Positions 33,561-43,734 of a stretch of 64,000 nt of DNA are shown piece by piece (position 1 is the stretch's first letter; the number at the start of each line of letters is the position of its first letter). Origin of the DNA: Ampelocalamus luodianensis (Eukaryota > Streptophyta > Magnoliopsida > Poales > Poaceae). The translations under genes were made by a program, and so were the position numbers. The notes under the pieces are model-generated. The model searched no databases. It was not told the DNA's origin and saw nothing but the letters and a program-made list of their open reading frames with translations. Location of the stretch: assembly GCA_036346255.1 (NCBI GenBank), contig CM070623.1, forward strand, positions 26,542,875 to 26,606,874, in the 5' to 3' direction.

Positions 33561-35155
33561 ATTCGGGGCCGAATTCCTTTTAAGGGGGTAGAATTTAATA
33601 TCCCAACTATCTTTTTGAGAGTGCAATAAAAAAATTGAGAGAGAATTAAGGAAAATAAGATAGAAAAAAATTCAGAATTTTAAGAGAGGAATGGGCTGCC
33701 AACTCATATTCGAGAAGAGAGGAGCCGACCATAGTGGCCTAAGGCCCATAAGTGGGTTAGCAGCCCATTAGAAGGCATGGGAGGGGGGAGAACTAAACCC
33801 TAGCCACCCTATGCTACAGTAACCGCATGCTACAGTAGCCGCACTGCAGTACCTCCGCCCCCTATTGCTCCTCTCCTCGGCGTCATCCTCCCTGCTGCCG
33901 GCCATTGGGAAGAAGAAGGAGGGGAAGGAAGAGAGAAAGAGGAAGAGGTAGAAGAAGAGGAGAGGGAAAGGGAGAGATCGTGGCCTAGGGTGAGTGTTCA
34001 TCACGTTCGGTGGTGGTTCTTCAAGGGTGGGGGATTGGTCCCGGAGGCAACACCCTCTTCACATCCTCCGTTCTCACGCGGTTAAGGAAAGTACTCTGTT
34101 TGATAGAGTAATTATGAATTGTTTGACAGTGAGTGCTAGCATTTTGATACATATTAGCTATGCTTGGTTGATGGTGTGATATGTTCATTAAGGATGGTGA
34201 ATGCTTATGATACAAATGATTGTTATTCATGTATGATATTGTTGTTGTTTGTGATTATTGCGAAATTGTAATAGTTCATGTGCACAATGAGAGCATACAT
34301 AAGACTTGGTCACATGGTGACCAGGTATGCATATTCGAGATCTCCGTCATGTAGATGACGGGCTTGAGGTCCCCACATTCATTCGTGGAATGTGGGCATT
34401 GAAAAGAGGTCCCTATCATGAAAATGATGGGCTTATGATCTCCACACTCGTGGAGTGTGGGCTTGAGGTACCCTTACTTGCGGAGTACTGGACAATTGGT
34501 CCCTACGCTTGTGAGCACAGGCATGAGTATGCAGTGATGGTTGCATACCTCGCATTACCGGTAAAATGCGAAAAGAGTGAAAGAGAAAAGATGCATTGCA
34601 CATTTGCATTCATACAACATGAGATATGTTTTCGAGTAAAGCTTTGGAATGAAATGTTGATGCTGTAGTTGTGAGTTTAATATTTCATTATTAGTACTTG
34701 CTGAGTCTTTGAGCTCACCCTTGCTTTTGTTGTGTTTTAGGTACCTTTTGCAAGAACGGCATGCATGGGAGGGATTAGACTTGAGTTGGAGTCACACATT
34801 GCCACGCATCTTTATAAGTTGATTAATTCTTTTAGAGTGTCCATTAATAATTAAGCGAACTACTTAAGAAATGATCATGATTAGACCTTATGCATCGAGG
34901 TTATTTGTAATAATGATGAGAAACATACTTTGGTTACCTTGAATGTGTCTTAGCTAAATATCATGTTTTTAATGCTTAGTGATGATATTGGAGGTTGGAA
35001 TATTTAGATATGATATACTTTTTATCTTTTGGGAACCTTTGTATAGCTAACTATACAAAGGAGGTTCTATCGAAACTTAGTAGATTGTCCTAGTTTAGCT
35101 TTGTTAATATTTTCTTCAGTAGCATTTCAGGCTCATGTCGGACTGAGGTGTTACA
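33561..35155 (+). mobile_element. Gypsy LTR type C, right piece
   Basis: It contains a GC-rich block (33780-33990), a hairpin row (34344-34460), the CGCATTACCGGTAAAATGCG block (34551-34570), TTGCTGAGTC...GAGCTCACCCTTGCTT (34698-34727) and the end GAGGTGTTACA at 35155. The same parts occur in inverse order at 2510-4521. The LINE splits it from its presumed start at 30995. A short 28-bp duplication lies at the LINE junction (33520-33573). Confidence 0.6.
34344..34460 (+). promoter_or_regulatory. Row of perfect hairpins with GGGCTTGAGGT linkers
   Basis: CCGTCAT/ATGACGG (34344-34361), CCCACATTC/GAATGTGGG (34372-34396), CCCTATCAT/ATGATGGG (34412-34432, one bulge) and CCACACTC/GAGTGTGG (34442-34460). 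The linkers GGGCTTGAGGTCC, GGGCATTG...AGAGGTCC and GGGCTTATGATC repeat about every 30-50 bp. Confidence 0.6.
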
Positions 35156-35447
35156 CGACGGAGAATGGTTCTTGGGGTTATGGGATCACAAGTTACAGAG
35201 AAGTATTTGGTTAACACAAGTTTTCGAAAGCAGTACCTACAGCGGTCGTTTTTCCCCAACCACGGTCAAACTAAAGCGAGTTGGAAGAGGACATGGCCGA
35301 GCAAAGAACAAAAAACCATAAAGTAGTGGTCACAGGACCCAAACACCAAGAAGAAGAGCCACTGAAGGGGGCAAACTAGCAACCTGAATGACACTTACCA
35401 GACGACTAGCTAGAAATGAGCAAGAACTATGGACGGCGATTACTTAC
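35156..35447 (-). other. Intron-like flank, no gene
   Basis: Unique-looking sequence between the LTR end and the predicted first exon. On the minus strand it begins with a strong donor GTAAGTAATCG. Nothing else recognised. Confidence 0.3.
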
Positions 35448-35536
35448 CTGAAGACAGGAGTGAGATAAGGTTGGTGGTGCACATCGGCGTTGACTCCTAG
35501 GGCTAGAGCTTTGACGAATACCCCAGATCTAGCCAT
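35448..35536 (-). CDS. Possible orphan first exon
   Basis: The minus strand has ATG at 35536 in good context (AAGATGGCT), 29 sense codons starting MARSGVFVKALALG, then CTTCAG|GTAAGT, an excellent splice donor at 35448/35447. No continuation is visible in the window next to it because an LTR starts about 290 bp downstream. It could be exon 1 of a host gene whose first intron was filled by the retrotransposon nest (18875-35155). I do not recognise the protein. Alternative: chance ORF. Confidence 0.35.
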
Positions 35537-36195
35537 CTTCGTTCCTCTTTGTCGACGCTTCAACTCGGCTCCCGAAATTGCGCCGCCTACTCCGCACCCT
35601 CTGCCAACGGTCGCCTCCTTTCCGCGTACATCTTGGCCTTGCCTTGCCTTAAGCCAAAGTTAGTTGGCTCTTCCCTCCTTGCCTTAGCGCGATCCAAATA
35701 CTGGACTTCAACTTTGACAATTTGGACTTAAATAAAAGTTGTTAATTTTTTTAAATGGTTTACTTGAGTTCTAAATATCCCAAAGTGCATCTATGCATTT
35801 TCTTTAAAAAATTTGATCATTGTTTGCTTTTTTTTCTGAGCCCAAAATCAATTAGTGCATTTCTTTGAATCTAAAGTCACTTTAAAATTCTCAAAATCTC
35901 TTGGTTCTAATCTAGGTCGGGCCCAACCGGCCCCGGCCCCATTGTCCTCGCCCAAAGCTGCCTCCACCTTCCCATCTTTTCCTTTGTTTGGCGTATTCTC
36001 TCGGAGCCACCTTCCCTCTTCCTTCTCTCTATGACAAGTTGGGCCCATGTGGTAACCATCTACTTCCACCTCGCACAGCCGCCACCATTGGAACCCTCCT
36101 CAACCGCCCTGCACGAGGCTCCGCTTTGATGCTAGCCCATCCTGAGGTCCATATGTCAAGTGATAGTCTTGTGACCGCGCCATTTTCATGAGAAA
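35537..36195. other. No recognised gene
   Basis: A 5' flank of the possible exon, then AT-rich and GC-rich blocks with LTR-like composition. No terminal signature or shared block was identified. Confidence 0.3.
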
Positions 36196-36199
36196 TTGA

Positions 36200-37560
36200 G
36201 CTTTTTAAAAAAACGAGAAACAACCCAGCTTTTATAGAAAGCTCATAACAAGTTTTTACAAGACAAATAACAACTATCCAAACACACAACTAGGACAAAC
36301 CAGTTTTAACTGATAACAACCAGGAGCAAAATCAAAAACCACCAGAACAAACCGACCAGAACAAGGAACAAAATGACATTACAGCAGTTGCCAAGCTAAC
36401 AAGCTAAACATCCAACTAACCTACCCCAACCTTCCTTTGGTTTGCACATAAGCTTTTCAACCAAACTTCAGATCTCAAAATCAAGTCATCCAAGACCTTT
36501 TTATCAGCTTCATTGGTCAGAATCCTCCAATGCTGCAAACAGGATATAAAATTGAAAATGACTTCAGAAGGGTGTTTAGGGAAAGCCCGCTCAATAGCCA
36601 TTTTGTTTCTGACTTTCCAGAGCATCCAGGCCAGAGCTGCAAAACTAAGTAAGCAAATATGATACTTGTTAGCACCCCAACTATCTAACCAGTTATGATG
36701 TAAATCTTCTAAAGATTCCGGATAGCATTCCAAATCCAGAATTTCTCTATTGCTGACCCAAGCGAATTTAGCCAGAACACACCTAAACAAAATATGGTCA
36801 GTGTCCTCAGCCACCCCACATAAACAACATTTCTCACAACCTTTCCAATTTCTATTTTTTAAGTTGAACAGTAGTTTGAATCCTGTCTTGATATGCAAGC
36901 TATAGAAAAATTTTCACTTTCAAAGGCATTCTGCTTTTCCAAAGACTAATATTTCTCTTGAGGATCACCCACCCAAAGAGATATGTCTATACAAAGACTT
37001 GACTAAAAATCTGCCAGAATTCTCCAAGGCCCAAACCACTCTGTCTTTTTCTTCAGTCATTTCCACCCCATAAAGAATTTCTTTTAATTTGCACCACAAA
37101 TCCTCCTCCTTGCCAAACTGTCTGCTAAAAGGGATATTCCACACCCCATTCACATTACAATCAGCCATAGTTGTGTCCACATTAGCAGATATACTAAACA
37201 ACCTATCAAAACTAATCTTCAAAGGACAACTATCAACCCATACATCTTTCCAGAACAAGATAGCTTTCCCATCACCAATCTGCTGAGAAGATCCCAAGTT
37301 AAACAAAGGCCTAATTTTGAGCAAAGATCTCCAGAATTGAGAACCCCTAAAAGGTAAAATATATCTGAAATCAACCTTAGGAAAATATTTAGCTTTTAAA
37401 ATCCTAAACCATAACTCATCACTGGCCAGATTCATTCTCCAAAACCATTTGCAAAGAAGACAATCATTCATCCTTCTAGTATTAATCACCAGCAAACCCC
37501 CCAAAATCTTTTGGCCTACAGATAGCACCCCAATTTACCATATGATATTTAAACTTATCA
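36200..37560 (-). pseudogene. L1-type LINE, 5'-truncated 3' end
   Basis: Two minus-strand ORFs: 37528-36965 (LINE RT C-terminal region, with RRMNDCLLCKWFWRM and FWKDVWVD) and 36898-36416 (zf-RVT domain, CCLCGVAEDTDHILFRC, then a conserved SFAALAWMLWKVRNK). A break of frame separates them near 36930. RT catalytic motifs are upstream and missing. The left end is A-rich on the plus strand after TTTTTAAAAAAA (about 36206), so the tail is not a clean poly-A. Confidence 0.8.
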
Positions 37561-38150
37561 CTAGTCCCTCTCCAAAAAAACTTAGATCTCGCTGCGTGAC
37601 ATAAACGAGATGCATGCTGAGCTCGTCTTGGGGTATAAAATCCCATCCTGACGGCGTCATAGTCTTCCTTTAGCTCTGATCTCCTAAACCCCTAAATTTT
37701 CTATCAATTCCCCCTTTGTAATGCCCAGAACATTGTAATCTTTCCCGGCTCCAGCGGGCTAGGTCGCCGCGGCCACCACCACTTCGGGTGAGCTTTCTAA
37801 ACACCATCTGCATCACGTTGCGCCTTCGTCTTCCCAACTCCAGCTGTCGCCATCACCAACGTCGCTTTGCTGCTTTGGTGTTCCCCATATTCAACATCAG
37901 GAACATCTCCACCATATAATGATCCTCGTTTAGTGCTCAATTGCAACTTGAAACCACTAGTGAGTCTCGCCACTGCTGAACTCCCTCCGCCGTTCTGCCA
38001 CCACAGAGTTCCTCATTCAGCTTCAAACCCCTAGATGAGCCCCTTGTCTACCTTGGATCCCAATGCGCACCTAGGTTTGGCAAGAGGCCGTTGGATTCCA
38101 CATTGTTGTTTCAGTCGTGTGGCCACCAATGCAAAAACTGGAGTCCTGGA
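37561..38150. other. Unassigned, LTR- or promoter-like
   Basis: It has GGTATAAAATCCC (about 37633-37645), a good TATA box, followed by a leader-like CT-rich region and a GC-rich block. It may be part of another LTR; no partner copy was seen in the window. Confidence 0.3.
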
Positions 38151-38477
38151 TAGTGGTGTCCAAATGAGCGACACGGCCAGGGCCGATCATGCATGACCCG
38201 ATTAGGCATGAACAGCCGACCCGTCTAGGTAATTGAGCCGTGTCGGATCGCTTCAGGGACGGTTAGTCCGTCGGGTCGGTGCCAGCCCGTTTAGCTCGAA
38301 GACAAATAATAATAATAATCCTAGAATATATATATTTTTAAAAAATCAAAAAATATTTATATATACTTATAAAATGAAGAATATAAAATTAAAACACTAT
38401 AAAATAAAACCATAATAGTATTTAAAAAATAAATATAATCATATAAAAATTAAGAAATGAAAATAAAATCACATACA

Positions 38478-38570
<93 letters not shown>

Positions 38571-38791
38571 TGAGCCTGCCGGGTGGTCGAGCCGTGTTCA
38601 GACGGACCCAATACTATTCGTGCAGTGTTGAGCTGGCCCGACAGGCCAGGGTAGTGGCCTAAACACGATAGACCTTGTCGGGTCGTGCCGGCTCGGCCCA
38701 ACTACAGTTTGGGCTGTGCTGTATCCGAACCAAACCAATAGTCCTGTGTTTCGGGCTGGACCAGAAAGCATGACCCATGTGGCCATCTCTA
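38151..38791. mobile_element. hAT-like non-autonomous element
   Basis: Inverted ends TAGTGGTGTCCAAATGAG and, on the opposite strand, TAGAGATGGCCACATGGG agree at 13 or 14 of 18 positions and resemble grass hAT ends. Subterminal regions are rich in GGCCCG/CGGGCC words, typical for this group. 641 bp, no coding capacity; the centre is an AT-rich microsatellite. The 8-bp flanks (GTCCTGGA and GTCCCATC) match only in the first four bases. Confidence 0.55.
38470..38564. repeat. Compound microsatellite (ACAT)n(AT)n
   Basis: About nine ACAT units (38470-38506) followed by about 29 AT units (38506-38564), inside the hAT-like element. Confidence 0.95.
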
Positions 38792-38999
38792 GTCCCATCT
38801 GGCCTCTAGTCATGGGATGGTTCTTTGGATGGTTTTTGTCGGTGACTTGGGACGCACATGTGGTTTCTGGCGGTGACCCAGTTGAGCACGTTTTCTAATT
38901 ATTTCCTGCACATGTTGGTCCTTGCTGGATTGCTGGGTCTATAGATTGGTCAGAAAGACGGTTCATGATGGACTTATGAACCCCTCAACTAGTATATCC
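38792..38999. other. Short flank, no feature
   Basis: Unremarkable sequence between the hAT-like element and the target duplication of the MULE-like transposon. Confidence 0.3.
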
Positions 39000-39008
39000 C
39001 ATGAATAC
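39000..39008. repeat. 9-bp target duplication, left
   Basis: CATGAATAC; partner CATGAATAT at 49883-49891. Confidence 0.65.
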
Positions 39009-39574
39009 GAGATTTTTTTAAAAAATAATATTATTTTAATAATAAAATAAAATAATAAATAGTAAAAAATAAAAATGGGCTCCTGTTAGTAAATGCCCAG
39101 TTGCCGGTTCAACCCCATGTCACCATTTCAACTAGCGACAGGAGGTGAACAGTGTTCCAATCGCCACTTCAACTGGCGACATAGTCTAGCATATATAAAC
39201 CCTCAAATTCGGCCTTAAAAGTCATTTCAATTCTGAGAAAAAGAGAAGAGGGAGAGAAGGGAGAGGAGGAGATGGGAAAGTGACGTAGCGAAGCACTGTC
39301 GGTTCATAACAGACGAGAGAGGAGAAGTAGATCTAGGTGCCCACTTTGCATTTAAGTGTTCTTGCAACTTTGTAATTAAATTTAAAACCCTAGTAGGTTA
39401 GAAAATAAAATTAGCGACATAGAATTGATTTCATTAGATAATTTTAGCTACAGTGTAGTCTGTTGTAGTACATCATTTTAACTGTCTACAGTTTATATTA
39501 TCATATAGATGTTATTTATGGTTAGCACATGAATGATTTAGATTAAATCTGTAAAAATACCAAACAAAGCTAAA

Positions 39575-40140
39575 AAAATTCTAGTTTTCTATTTTTACAC
39601 GGTAAATAATTTTACAATGCTGAAAAAACTTTTTAAATTGGAAAAATAGGAAGGTAGCTCTAAAAATTCTATAAAAATTCCAAAATAGTAAAATAGGATG
39701 TTTAGAGCCTATTTAAAATATTCTCAGCTTCAATTTGGTTCTCATTTTAGCACGATAAATGTTTTGTTAATAGAGAATAACTTGTAAACTAGGAAAACAA
39801 CAAGATCGCTCTAAACATTATACTAAAATTCCAAAGTAGCTAAATAGGGTATATGGATCTTAATTAAAATATCATCAGCTTCAATTTGGTTCTCATTTTT
39901 GCATGGTAAATATTTTTTAAATCCCGAACATACCTTTTAAACAAGAAAAATAGCAAGATAGTTTTAAAAATTCTATAAAAATTCCAGAGTAGCTAAATAG
40001 TGTGTGTGAATCTTAATTAAAATATTGTAAGCTTCAATTTGTTTCTCATTTTTTCTTGGTAAATATTTTGTAAATGCCAGAAATACCTATTAAACAAGGA
40101 AAATAGCAAGATAGCTCTAAAAATTCTATAAAAAATCTAG
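39575..40140. repeat. About 152-bp tandem repeat, 3.7 copies
   Basis: The word AGCTTCAATTTG(G)TTCTCATTTT recurs at about 39726, 39877 and 40030, with a degenerate earlier copy near 39580. Each unit continues with GGTAAATATTTT, AACAAG, AAAATAGCAAGAT and CTAAAAATTCTATAAAAATTCCA. It lies in the leader of the mobile-domain gene. Confidence 0.8.
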
Positions 40141-40398
40141 ATCTTAAAATTTTTTCAATTGTTGAGTGAATTACATACTTTTATGTGCAAATTATTCCTA
40201 TGTCCTGTAGTGTCGTGTTGTACGTGTGTAGATGAGTTTCGGATATATCGCTAATCGTGCAATATATTTTTTGGTGCAATAATTGAATTAATTAGATATG
40301 TCCCATCTTATTACTTTTTGTGTATGTTTCGTAGTATTTGCAATGTATGCACTAAATTTTTAGTTATGGTGGCCCTAGGACACACCACGTAGGGGTCG

Positions 40399-41790
40399 TA
40401 TGAGTTGCTTGACCTGGCTGTTGACGCGACTCACCGTAGTCGCCTCAGTACTATCCTCTCCCGAGAGGACGAGGAGCCCATTGAGCTTGGCGCATTGCGG
40501 CTGCGCATACCCATGAGGGCATGGAGGGTGGACCCACGTTAGTTTTTCGTGGTACGTGTGGTTGTGACATTCGTGTACTCAATTTCAGTCTGACTTGTGT
40601 GGGTGGACTCACATATGTTCTTAATCCTTTCGACACAAATTAATAGCGGCATGCGTCCTTCCACTAGCGAGGATTGTGGAGGTGACATGGGAGGACGACC
40701 AGGACATCGCGGGTGATTGTCGTATGTCGATGCGGTTTCTGTATGATCGCTGCCTCCTGATGGCGTTGGTTGACTGATGGAGGCCGGAGACGCACACGTT
40801 CCACCTTTCGTGCGGGGAGATGGCGCCGACGCTTCTGGGCGTGGGCTTCCTGACCAGGTTGCCGTACGCGGGCTTCCCATTGGCGACGTACGACATCCCG
40901 GACAGGTGGCGCACGAAGATCCTCGTGAGGTTCCATGGGGTGTTAGCATCCAACACCGGCTACAGAGGAGTTCAACAGTACGCACAGGCCTATGCTCAAG
41001 TGGATCTACCAATTCGATGTAAGTATTCATAACTCTTGCGTTTATGCTTCAATTGCTTTGTTCAACTTAGTGACGTGTCTCTGTCTTCTTCCAACCGGAG
41101 TGTATGGCGCATGACGCACCCAAGCACACAGTGAGGAGGCACTTCGAGGCCTACTTGCTGTGGCTATTCGGGTGGGTCATGTTCCTAGGGTCCCATAGCA
41201 ACATCGTCGACAAGCACATGATCCGCTACGCACAGGATAGGTGGAGGTCATCCAGTCGTACGCATGGGGCTCGGTGGTGCTGTGCGCAACATACCACGCC
41301 CTGTGCAACGCATGCCATCAAGTTTAGGATAGCTCGATCCTCTCTGAATGCCCGCTGCTTCTTCAGCTATGGTCCTTTGAGCGTTTTCGGATCGGATGAC
41401 CACAACTAGGCCTGCGAACCTACTATGACGCCATGTACACCGCCAACGACGACGTGCACTGATCGACCATGGGTACAATCTGGTGCTGCCTACGGGCAAG
41501 TTTTTTGAACCTTTCATCTTTTTCATAATGTAATGTAATTGAATGTGCTAAGTTTTTGTTGTTCTATTCCACAGGTCACCTTCACTTCGATCACTATGCA
41601 TGTGTCCTACTCGAACTACGTTGTCATGTTTGATCAGTTGACGGATGACCGCGTCATCTGGACACCATACACTCACAAGAGGGTGTACGCGTGCACAACC
41701 CAAGGCCTATCGAGCTTGTGCACATGAGACTGATAGTACTGATACACGCGGAGGAACATCGTTCACGATATCTTTGTGGAGGAGTACCAT
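40399..41790 (+). pseudogene. Plant mobile domain (PMD) protein gene, 5' part
   Basis: Conceptual exons read as the plant mobile domain (aminotransferase-like, PF10536) found in transposons and some domesticated plant genes. 40399-40540 gives YELLDLAVDATHRS and LGALRLRIPMRAWRVD. 40650-41018 contains the signature WRPETHTFHLSCGEMAPTL, with one in-frame TGA just before it (40775-40777) and a donor CGAT|GTAAGT near 41018. 41104-41240 contains FEAYLLWLFGWVMFLGS. 41570-41790 contains VIWTPYTHKRVYA and ends HDIFVEEYH. Frameshifts and stops show it is dead. The frame is cut after codon EEYH by the gypsy insertion and resumes at 46850. Role in the intact family: unknown, linked to transposition or silencing. 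Confidence 0.8.
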
Positions 41791-42030
41791 ATTGTAACAT
41801 CCCAATTTTTCAAGCCTTTTTGAAAAATTTTAAAATAAAAATAACCATTTGGTTTCGTTGTTTTGCTCAAGCTTAACCCGAAGTTTTAGAAGTTGGAAGC
41901 AGTTTAATTTGAATTAATCAAACTTCAATTAATTCAAGTTGGTTTATCTCAAGTTGTTGGAGTTCTCTGGCCTTTAAATCCTCTTTTCTCTGTCCATTCC
42001 TCCTCCTCGTGCGCCCGTGCCTTCATCCCT

Positions 42031-42490
42031 TGTGAGTCGTCCGATCGTGTTTGAACGGCCCGATCTCGTTTGCGCGTTTGCCCAATCCGAACTTTCCCAA
42101 TCCTTGTGAGCCGTCCGATCGTGTTTGAACGGCCTGATCTCGTTTGCACGTTCGCCTAGTCCAAACGTCCCCAATCATTGCGAGCCATCTGATCGTGTTT
42201 GAATGGTCCGATCTCGTTTGCGCGTTCGCCCAGTCCAAACATCCCCAATCCTTGTGAGCTGTCCGATCGTGTTTGAATGGCCCGATCTCATTTGCACATT
42301 CACCCAGTACAAATGTCTCAATCATTGTGGGCCGTCCGATCGTGTTTGAATGGCCTGATCTCGTTTGCGCGTTCGCCCAGTCTGAACGTCCCCAATCCTT
42401 GCGAGCCGTCTGATCGTGTTTGAACGGCCCGATCTCGTTTGCGCTTTCGCCCAGTACGAACGTCTCCAATCCTTGTGAGCCGTCCGATCA
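42031..42490. repeat. 74-bp tandem repeat, about 6 copies
   Basis: The unit start TGTGAGCCGTCCGATCGTG occurs at 42031, 42105, 42179, 42253, 42326, 42400 and 42474, that is 74, 74, 74, 73, 74 and 74 bp apart. Each unit also has GGCCCGATCTCGTTTGCGCG. Confidence 0.9.
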
Positions 42491-42532
42491 GAATCTAATG
42501 ATCTTCATCCCTCGACCTTCCTCTTTGTTCGT

Positions 42533-42680
42533 GACCTCCCCTTTTGCAAAGACCACCCTCATGGTCTTGACCTCCCCTTTTGCAAGGACCACCCTCGTGG
42601 TCACGACCTCCCCTTTTGTAAAGACCACCCTCGTGGTCACGACCTCCCTTTTTGCAAAGACCACCCTCTTGGTCACGACC
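42533..42680. repeat. 36-bp tandem repeat, 4 copies
   Basis: GACCTCCCCTTTTGCAAAGA-type starts at 42533, 42569, 42605, 42641 and 42677. The period is a multiple of three and the frame 42420-43163 stays open through it, giving a 12-residue repeat (TSPFAKTTLVVT). A looser CCTCCTCCTTTGGACCTCCT array follows to 42910. Confidence 0.9.
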
Positions 42681-43734
42681 TCATCCTTCGGACCTTCTCC
42701 TGCAAAACCTCCTTCTCAGGACCTCCCTTTCAAGACCTCCTCCTCCTTTGGACCTCCTCCTGCAGGACCTCCCTCTCAGGACCTCCTCCTCCTTTGGACC
42801 TCCTCCTACAGGACCACCTCCTCAGGACCTCCCTCTCAGAACCTCCTCCACCTTTGGACCTCCTCCTCAGGACATCCTCCTCCTTTGGATCTCCTCAGGA
42901 CCTCCCCCTTTGTGGTCACGACCATCCCCTTGGTCATGACCGGCCCCATCAGTCAGCCCCCTATTCACTTTCTCTATTCACCCACGTTTTCCTCTGTAGC
43001 AACGTGCACATTAAATACGACGTGCGGGTCTGCAGTGACGTGTGCATTAAATATTGTTGCCTCTGTCGAGCCTCACCATCCTACCAGCAGCGAGCCCATG
43101 CCTCGCCGCGGCAAATTCCGCCGCCCATCTTATCACCTGGTCATTCTCCTTCCTCTACAATAGGGCACCAGGGAGTCCCTTTGCCCTTTTGTTTCCACTT
43201 AGTTTTCCAGCTCTCTCACTCTCACTCCCGACCTCCTTTGTTCAAGCTCCAGCTTGAGTAGTTTACCTTTCTATCTTTATCTTACTTTAGCATCTTTCTT
43301 TTGGCTCTGGTTTGGTGTTTTCGTTGGAGTTTTTGTAGCTTTGTTTTTTTTTATTTGGCTTTGTTCGCACGTGTAGATTCCAGCTTCTGTGAAGAGTTTG
43401 TGGACCAGACAACCTCGACCGAAGCTTTTCAACTCAACAACGAAGACAAGTCATAGACCTTTGATCATGTTGGACCCAGTATATAAAATTATGTTGCTAT
43501 GTATCAACATGCATGGCTAGTTGTATAAAAAATGGTTTGGGAGATAGCTAAATACCTACTTGACAGTATGACTCCTTGAATAATTATGTTCGACATGTTG
43601 ATATGTACCCTTGGACGCCATAGGTTGGGTAATCTTAGTTGGACATTGTTGTAATACCAACCTGGGTATCGTATATGCTTAGACATGCTTTAGTTATATG
43701 TTGGATTCTTGATCACTTGCTTAAAGGCTTATGC

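Noticed and set aside
38143..38799. GTCCTGGA/GTCCCATC as an 8-bp duplication of the hAT-like element
   Set aside because: Only four positions agree; the call rests on the inverted ends alone.
42031..42490. Regularly spaced 74-bp repeats that resemble a CRISPR array
   Set aside because: The units are contiguous tandem copies without unique spacers, inside a plant LTR between CATAT duplications, and no cas-like gene is present.
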